Assembly (NCBI GenBank): GCA_021805735.1
Contig: JAJZEE010000020.1
Coordinates: 1 to 46,560, forward strand
Source: Bacillota bacterium
GTDB lineage: Bacteria; Bacillota; Bacilli; Alicyclobacillales; SLC66
DNA: 46,560 nucleotides
Direction: 5' to 3'
Made by a program: the position numbers and the translations under genes. Positions 40,852 through 46,560 of the stretch are shown here, piece after piece (position 1 is the first letter of the stretch; every line of letters begins with the position of its first letter). The notes under the pieces were generated by a model that saw nothing but the letters and a program-made list of their open reading frames with translations, did not search any database and was not told the origin of the DNA.

Positions 40852-42783
40852 TCACGCCAGATTGTCAATCGGCACTGGCTCCACGCGATCGGCCAGTTCG
40901 ATGCCAAAGATGCGGGCATAAAAGTAGAGTTCGGCTTCCAGCGTTCTCTTGATATTGTTCGCCTGACGAAAGCCATGCCCTTCCCCTTCAAATGGCATAT
41001 ACGCCACTGGCACGCCTTTCTCACGCAGCGCCTCCACCATCAGTTCAGCCTGATTGGGCAGGACAATCTTGTCGTCGAGTCCCTGAAAGAAAATGACGGG
41101 ACAGGACAGCCGCTCCGTAAAATGCAGCGGCGACCGCTCCACATACACATCGCGAGCTTCTGGATACGGGCCCACCACACTGTCCATGTACCGCGATTCA
41201 AACTTGTGCGTCTCCTTAGCGAGCAGTTCGATATCGCTGACGCCAAAGTAGCTGGCTCCCGCCGCGAACGCATCGCGAAATGTGAGCACGGCGAGTGTCG
41301 TATACCCGCCGGCGCTGCCGCCGCGAATGGCCAACTGGTCAGCGCGCACATCCCCGCGTTCGACCAGATACAACGCTCCATTGGTGCAGTCATTGACATC
41401 AACGACACCCCAATTGCCATTCAGTCGCTGCCGATAAGCTCGGCCGTATCCCGTACTTCCGCCGTAATTCACGTCAAATACGGCAAAACCGCGACTGGCC
41501 CAATATTGGATCGATAAATTCATCGTGGTCGAAGTCGCGGCTGTCGGCCCGCCGTGAGTGAACACAACAAGCGGCGGCCTGTCCGATGGAGCGGCGTCAT
41601 AATCGCGATTTCTTGGAGCATAAAAGAATCCGTGCGCCGTCAGTCCGCCTTCCGTAGGAAACTCGACGGCTTCGGGCAATGACAGATATTCATCGTCGAC
41701 GACGATGTCGCTCGACTTGCGCAGAATCTCGATTTCGTCGCTGGTCGGATTGAACCGCACCACAGACCACGCATGAGTCGGCGAACCCGCTGCAAACACC
41801 GCGTAGCCGCCAGACGCACACAGTCCGGACATCTGCGTATACAGCGTGTCTACGTGCTGCAATGAAGGAACGTCCGCAACGATCTTACCCAAGTGCCAGA
41901 CGCCGTTCATGTTATAGACGCACACAATTTCCGAGGGAGCCGTAAACGCGTATGTAGACATCCCAAATACCCATTGGGGCAAGCCAAATTCTGCGTCTTT
42001 CGCAACAACACAGGCAACGTGTCCATCGGCGTAACGGTAGATGTTCCACCAGTTCGAGCGGTCAGACACGAAGAAGAGCACACCGTCCGGCGACCACTGC
42101 GGCTGGAAAATGGATTCCTGCGGACCGCCCGCGACCAGACGTTGATTGCCGAGCGTTCCATCTTCCCCCATATCCGCGATCCAGAGTTCTGTTCCATCCC
42201 ACGGCATATTGGGGTGATTCCACGTCAACCACGCCAGTTGTTCGCCGCTGGGACTCAAGCAGGGAGACGAGTAAAAGTCGTTGCCCACGGTCAAAACAGT
42301 CGGTTCCCGCTGCCCATCGACTGCCAGGCTGACGAGTGAATTGACAGCCTCGCCCGCGCCCCGGTGATCTTCCTGCACGCATATGAGCCGGTTACGCCTG
42401 CGATCAAACTCAAAATCAGCGTATCGCAACTCACTGTCAGACGTGATTGCAATCGGCGCTTCTCCCTCTTTATGACGGTATACCCGGTTGTCCGAAAAAT
42501 TGGAACAGTAAGCCACTTGGTCGGCTGCAGTATAAGCGCCGCCGCCATATTCATGAACACGCGTCCTCACATTGAAAGGACTTGGCGTCACGTCTGTGGT
42601 TTGCCCGTTTTGATCCCGCCTCACCAACACAGAGCGGCCGCCTTCAGTCGGTCTGCTCTCGATCCAGTATGTATCGGCGCCGTCGCAGAAAATCTCCTGC
42701 AATCCAACCGTTCCGGACACGATCAAGTCTGAAGTAATCGGTGATTCCCAAGATCCGTAGGGCGCCTGCTTCATTGTTGTCAC
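40852..42783 (-). CDS. Prolyl oligopeptidase family (S9) serine peptidase
   Basis: The protein (about 643 residues) has an N-terminal beta-propeller (about 30-370) and a C-terminal alpha/beta hydrolase. The catalytic Ser is in IRGGSAGGYTTLA, the Asp in FFQGLDDKIVLP and the His in EGEGHGFRQ, the standard triad of dipeptidyl or acylaminoacyl peptidases. No signal peptide is seen, so it is probably cytoplasmic. I start it at GTG 42783, 9 nt after GGGAGG; a form from 42804 has no ribosome binding site and ATG 42774 is a further in-frame option. It appears monocistronic or follows the small frame at 42825-42965. Confidence 0.93.
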   Translation of the reverse strand: MTTMKQAPYGSWESPITSDLIVSGTVGLQEIFCDGADTYWIESRPTEGGRSVLVRRDQNGQTTDVTPSPFNVRTRVHEYGGGAYTAADQVAYCSNFSDNRVYRHKEGEAPIAITSDSELRYADFEFDRRRNRLICVQEDHRGAGEAVNSLVSLAVDGQREPTVLTVGNDFYSSPCLSPSGEQLAWLTWNHPNMPWDGTELWIADMGEDGTLGNQRLVAGGPQESIFQPQWSPDGVLFFVSDRSNWWNIYRYADGHVACVVAKDAEFGLPQWVFGMSTYAFTAPSEIVCVYNMNGVWHLGKIVADVPSLQHVDTLYTQMSGLCASGGYAVFAAGSPTHAWSVVRFNPTSDEIEILRKSSDIVVDDEYLSLPEAVEFPTEGGLTAHGFFYAPRNRDYDAAPSDRPPLVVFTHGGPTAATSTTMNLSIQYWASRGFAVFDVNYGGSTGYGRAYRQRLNGNWGVVDVNDCTNGALYLVERGDVRADQLAIRGGSAGGYTTLAVLTFRDAFAAGASYFGVSDIELLAKETHKFESRYMDSVVGPYPEARDVYVERSPLHFTERLSCPVIFFQGLDDKIVLPNQAELMVEALREKGVPVAYMPFEGEGHGFRQANNIKRTLEAELYFYARIFGIELADRVEPVPIDNLA

Positions 42784-42824
42784 GCCGCCATTCCTCCCGA
42801 CCACTGTATGTTCATTCTACATCA

Positions 42825-42965
42825 TCAGTATACGGCAAATGCCGCCTCCCGGCTCATCGTTCCACTCAGAATCAGGATATCATGAATCTGTGGGGGTACG
42901 TACTGATCGAGCAGGGGATTATTCCGGTTCCATAGAAAATCCACCATGCCATCATTGACAACCAT
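42825..42965 (-). CDS. Hypothetical short ORF upstream of the S9 peptidase
   Basis: A 46-residue frame from ATG 42965 reads MVVNDGMVDFLWNRNNPLLD and onward to GTMSREAAFAVY; the composition looks protein-like (aromatics and hydrophobics spread evenly). A longer form from GTG 43013 would give 62 residues (VRNKNGTGVLILERPV...). Neither has a convincing ribosome binding site and I recognise no family. It ends 41 nt before the S9 gene and is head-to-head with the Lhr helicase gene. Confidence 0.3.
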   Translation of the reverse strand: MVVNDGMVDFLWNRNNPLLDQYVPPQIHDILILSGTMSREAAFAVY

Positions 42966-43046
42966 GACTGGTCGTTCTAGGATAAGAACACCAGTTCCGT
43001 TTTTGTTTCTCACAAAGCAGGGGCGCAAAGCGAGGGTGATTGAACA

Positions 43047-46000
43047 GTGGCGCACGTTAACAGTGAAAGTCTGCATCCAGCGCTCAGACTCTGGTTTCAG
43101 CAACGATTCGGGCAACCCACAGTTGTTCAGTCGCGCGCTTGGGAAGCGATCGCACGCGGGCTCCACACATTGGTCGCCTCTCCGACGGGATCCGGAAAAA
43201 CACTGGCCGCCCTTGTTCCGCTGCTTGACCGCCTGCTGAGGCAAGACACTGGCGCGGCGCGCGTCGGCGTTACTATTCTGTATATCACTCCGCTTAAAGC
43301 TCTCAATAATGACATGCATCTACATATCAGAAACTACATTGCTGAGATCACGCATACAGCCGCCTTACATGAAGTTCCATACGCGCCTGTTCGAATCGGG
43401 GTTCGTACAGGTGATACAAGGGCGGCGGAGCGATCGTCGATGCTCAAAACGCCGCCGCACATACTGATTACGACGCCCGAATCTCTTTACGTTCTGCTCA
43501 CATCGCCCCGAGGCTCCGCTTCGCTCAAAACTGTAGAAACTGTCATCGTTGATGAAATTCACGATTTGGCGGCCAAGAAACGCGGTACTCACCTGTCACT
43601 GTCTCTGGAACGCTTGACAACCCTTTGCGACCGACCGCCGCAACGAGTCGGTTTGTCCGCCACGCAAAAACCCCTGGAACGAGTCGCACAATTTTTGGGC
43701 GGCTGGGAAGACAATCATGACGATACGGCAACACGGTGGAAGCCGCGTTCCGTGACGATCATTGATCAGATGTCAGACAAACACCTGCAATTGCAAGTGC
43801 GTATGCCAGACTACGCGCAGGCAGATCAGGTCCATCGGAACTCTGTGGAGAACCGTATCTGGACACCGCTCGTTAAGGCCATTATGGATTTGCTTCGCGA
43901 TTGCCGCACGGCCATTATTTATGTCAATAACCGCCGCCTGTGTGAACGTTTGACACTGCGGCTCAACGATCATGCCGGCACGATCATCGCTCGTGCGCAC
44001 CACGGCAGCGTTGCGCGTGAAACGAGGCTTGAGGTTGAACGCCAACTGCAGTCGGGCGCTTTGCGCTGCCTGATTGCCACATCCTCCCTGGATTTGGGCA
44101 TTGACGTGGGGAACATTGATATGGTCATTCAGATCGATTCCCCCAAAAGCGCAGCTGTGGGCATTCAACGTTTCGGCAGAGCGAATCACACTGTGCAAGG
44201 CGTAAGCAGAGGGATCATTCTCGTAAAGAATCGAAGTGAATTGCCTGAGATTGCCGTTCTGGTCGACCGTATCCGGCGGGGCGATATCGAACCTATCGAG
44301 ATTCCCCGCGAACGCTCTGACGTCCTGGCGCAACACATAGTGTCGATGGCAGCCGTCATGGATTGGCGCTGCGAAGATCTCTTTGGAGTTGTAACACGCA
44401 GTGACTGTTACCGGAATTTTTCCAGGGAACGGTTGTTCGCGATCCTCGAAGTGCTCGCTGGTCACTTCCCATTTGTACGCCCGCTGATCGACTGGGATCG
44501 CGCAGCAGGCGTGATTGCGAAAAGGTCCAATACGCAAATGGCCTCCCTTCTTGGTGCGGGCGCCATCCCGCAAAGTTCGGCTTATCCCGTGTACCACGCG
44601 GACAGCAAATTGCATCTGGGAGAACTCGACGAGGAGTTTGTATTTGAGAGTCGCGCAGGGGACGTATTTCAACTCGGCACATCTTCGTGGATGATCCAGG
44701 CCATTCGACATGATCGCGTGTTGGTCACACCCAATGTGAACCGGTACAGCGAGATCCCGTTTTGGAAGGGGCCGTCGCACGGTCGTTCCCACGAGATCGG
44801 TACAGCTGTCGGCGCGTTGTTGGGCGATCTTGCGGAGCGACTCCGAGGAGCCCATGGGGACCTGCATGCGTCTCCGTATACCGAAACGCCGAATTCCGAG
44901 TTTCGGCGCACGGAACTGCGCGAAAGGCTACACAGTTCATGTTGCTTTGATGATACGGCCGCCGAAACTCTCGCGTCGTCCGTGGCCAATCAGATGAGCA
45001 CCGGCGCCATGCCTACACATCACCGCCTGATTGCAGAGTACTTCACTGACGAAACGAAACAGACGCACCTGATTATTCATAGTGTTTTTGGCCTCCGATT
45101 CAATCGGACACTCATGATGGCATGGCAGCAACGCTTCCAGGAACGCATCCCCTACCGCTTTTACAGCTACTCCAGAGATAACGGCATACAGTTTGTATTT
45201 CCCCAATGGGATGAATCCTGGCTGCGCATTTTGTGGGAAGTCGACGCCGACAATCTGACCGATCTCCTGAACACCGCATTGCCTGGATCGCCGTTATTTG
45301 CGGTCGCTTTTCGCCAGATCGCAGAGACCGCGCTGCTGCTTGCGCGCGGGTTCACTCGGACGCCCATTTGGCTCAAGCGTCTGCGTACAGAGGAATTGCT
45401 GCGGCAAGCACTTCCCTTTGCCAAAACTTTTCCCTTTATCAACGACGCCTTCAGTGAGTGTTTTAACGACCATCTGGACGTGCCTCGAGTACGCGCGGCG
45501 CTTAATCACATTCACGAGGGATCCCTCACGTTGGATGTGGTCAAACGGTCTTATCCATCCCCTTTTGCCCGTCAATTCCTCTCCGACTTTGTGGAAGAAA
45601 AACTGTATGAATCCGATACATTGGCGACTGATCTTCAGTTGGAACTATTGGCGGCAAACAGCGATCTGGCAACCCGCATTTTCGGCGCTGACGCTCTCTT
45701 GCAAGCGATCGACGACACCGTTTTGCAGGAGGAGCAAAAAAGACTGGATCCGGCCTGCAAAGGGGCGTTGACAACGCCCTCTGATTTGTACAATCTGCTA
45801 AAACGGCGCGGCGATCTGACGGACAGCGAACTGCAGGCATGCGGCGGGAACAGCGTCTCTGATCTAATGCAGACTCTCGTGCAGGAGGGAAGAGCTGCAC
45901 TGACGACGATCGCCGGCGAAAATCGCTTCATTTGCAGCGATGAAGGCCACAGGTATGAACAATTGGCGCGCGAAGTCGAATCAGCGACGTTCGTGTTGAC

Positions 46001-46560
46001 CCGCTTCTGCGACACGCGCCTCTCGTTTACTGCCACTGATCTTGTCGAGCGTTATGGGCTGTCGACGACGCAAGTTCAGTACATGATCGACCACTGGCAG
46101 CGACAGGAACGGATTCAACCTGCCCCTTTCCCGCCTGATCGGACAGCATTTGTAACCAAGTCGATGGCAGATCGTCTCATACAGCGGACCATGCAAAAAC
46201 AGCGCAGACAGGTAACGACTTGCGATGCATTTACTCTGTTGCCCGCCCTGCTGCAACTGCACCGGTTGACCGCAGACGACCGGAGGGAAGGGGCGGATGG
46301 CCTACGGTCAGTGATCGCCGATTTGCAAGGTTTATTTTTGCCAGTGTCGCATTGGGAGACGATTGTGTTTCCCTCCCGCCTTAACGACTATCGAAAAGAA
46401 TACCTGGACCTCCTGTGCGCGTCCGGCGACGTCTTTTGGGTGGGAAAAGGCACACTGAGTGAATCATCAGCGCCGAGTGAACAGAAAGTCGCGTTTTTTC
46501 TTGCGCGCAGCAAGGAACTGTATACTCCCTACCTGTCACAAACACGTTCCCGACCTACAG
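43047..46560 (+). CDS. Lhr-type DEAD/DEAH-box helicase, 5' part (3' end outside window)
   Basis: At least 1,171 residues are open to the window edge. The helicase core holds Walker A in VASPTGSGKTLAALVPLL, DEIH in VIVDEIHDLAAKKRG, GLSAT, and in domain 2 LIATSSLDLGIDVG and GIQRFGRANH (motif VI). The following winged-helix and long C-terminal parts, ending with YRKEYLDLLCASGDVFWVG, match the Lhr (large helicase-related) family, linked to DNA repair; the C-terminal region is uracil-DNA-glycosylase-active in some relatives (established for E. coli Lhr). GTG 43047 has GAGGGTG 8 nt upstream. A helicase with nuclease partners is common in archaeal and actinobacterial relatives; none is seen here. 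Confidence 0.9.
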   Translation, partial: MAHVNSESLHPALRLWFQQRFGQPTVVQSRAWEAIARGLHTLVASPTGSGKTLAALVPLLDRLLRQDTGAARVGVTILYITPLKALNNDMHLHIRNYIAEITHTAALHEVPYAPVRIGVRTGDTRAAERSSMLKTPPHILITTPESLYVLLTSPRGSASLKTVETVIVDEIHDLAAKKRGTHLSLSLERLTTLCDRPPQRVGLSATQKPLERVAQFLGGWEDNHDDTATRWKPRSVTIIDQMSDKHLQLQVRMPDYAQADQVHRNSVENRIWTPLVKAIMDLLRDCRTAIIYVNNRRLCERLTLRLNDHAGTIIARAHHGSVARETRLEVERQLQSGALRCLIATSSLDLGIDVGNIDMVIQIDSPKSAAVGIQRFGRANHTVQGVSRGIILVKNRSELPEIAVLVDRIRRGDIEPIEIPRERSDVLAQHIVSMAAVMDWRCEDLFGVVTRSDCYRNFSRERLFAILEVLAGHFPFVRPLIDWDRAAGVIAKRSNTQMASLLGAGAIPQSSAYPVYHADSKLHLGELDEEFVFESRAGDVFQLGTSSWMIQAIRHDRVLVTPNVNRYSEIPFWKGPSHGRSHEIGTAVGALLGDLAERLRGAHGDLHASPYTETPNSEFRRTELRERLHSSCCFDDTAAETLASSVANQMSTGAMPTHHRLIAEYFTDETKQTHLIIHSVFGLRFNRTLMMAWQQRFQERIPYRFYSYSRDNGIQFVFPQWDESWLRILWEVDADNLTDLLNTALPGSPLFAVAFRQIAETALLLARGFTRTPIWLKRLRTEELLRQALPFAKTFPFINDAFSECFNDHLDVPRVRAALNHIHEGSLTLDVVKRSYPSPFARQFLSDFVEEKLYESDTLATDLQLELLAANSDLATRIFGADALLQAIDDTVLQEEQKRLDPACKGALTTPSDLYNLLKRRGDLTDSELQACGGNSVSDLMQTLVQEGRAALTTIAGENRFICSDEGHRYEQLAREVESATFVLTRFCDTRLSFTATDLVERYGLSTTQVQYMIDHWQRQERIQPAPFPPDRTAFVTKSMADRLIQRTMQKQRRQVTTCDAFTLLPALLQLHRLTADDRREGADGLRSVIADLQGLFLPVSHWETIVFPSRLNDYRKEYLDLLCASGDVFWVGKGTLSESSAPSEQKVAFFLARSKELYTPYLSQTRSRPT

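Noticed and set aside
43773-44867. Long minus-strand open frame
   Set aside because: It lies entirely antisense to the Lhr helicase gene, which has all family motifs; the minus frame has no domain and no ribosome binding site.
1-46560. CRISPR arrays, tRNA/rRNA genes, transposases, phage genes
   Set aside because: I looked for regular direct repeats, cloverleaf features with CCA ends, and transposase or integrase motifs and saw none.

Overview
This 46.6-kb chromosomal window reads as a spore-forming, moderately GC-rich member of the Firmicutes, most likely Alicyclobacillaceae or a close relative. That placement is inferred from protein resemblance and gene order; no rRNA is present. Supporting signs are a Rex regulator, the EndoA/EndoAI toxin-antitoxin pair beside a YdcC-like lipoprotein, small spore-type families (DUF1657, DUF1659, DUF2922, DUF1450), a KimA-type potassium importer, strong AGGAGG ribosome binding sites and frequent GTG/TTG starts. 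Genes are densely packed with many 1-68 nt overlaps. I see no tRNA, rRNA, CRISPR array, insertion sequence or prophage; this is mostly core chromosome.

Layout. 1-4 kb: the 3' part of trpS, a DUF1657 gene behind a hairpin that covers its ribosome binding site, then a leftward molybdenum-cofactor operon mobA - moeA-like - mobB - rex. 4-8.5 kb: a membrane diguanylate cyclase, 5-formyl-THF cyclo-ligase, a PAP2 phosphatase and a two-part methyltransferase, followed by a cluster of DnaA boxes. 8.5-12.4 kb: leftward overlapping operon thiL-tsaE-tsaB-rimI-tsaD (t6A tRNA modification). 12.4-14.3 kb: an ECF sigma factor and its probable membrane anti-sigma partner behind an ECF-type promoter. 14.4-19.3 kb: DUF1450, DUF2922/DUF1659 pair, a flippase, a C26 glutamine amidotransferase, ahcY, and a small membrane protein plus permease. 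20.3-25.7 kb: inverted repeat, mazEF (ndoAI/ndoA), ydcC-like lipoprotein, nnrD and an LCP cell-wall ligase. 25.9-33 kb: isocitrate lyase, a tiny zinc-ribbon protein, queDEC (leftward), kimA, a YaiI/YqxD-family protein and a polysaccharide deacetylase. 32.8-46.6 kb: formate dehydrogenase alpha subunit with DUF1641 partner, an MBL hydrolase followed by a His-rich reading frame, manA, rfbD, ccdA and a thioredoxin-like gene, an S9 peptidase, and the 5' part of an Lhr-type helicase running off the end.

Links between genes. The Mo-cofactor operon can supply the molybdopterin formate dehydrogenase about 30 kb away, and its co-transcription with a redox sensor suggests redox-linked supply. CcdA and the thioredoxin-like protein form an extracytoplasmic thiol-reduction pair. 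The flippase, LCP ligase, deacetylase and PAP2 phosphatase all point to envelope work.

The most unusual non-coding signals are the DnaA-box cluster beside tsaD, the Shine-Dalgarno-masking hairpin before DUF1657, the 19-bp perfect inverted repeat near 20.35 kb, tandem 12-bp repeats ahead of the formate dehydrogenase, and the in-frame His-rich tail after the MBL gene.
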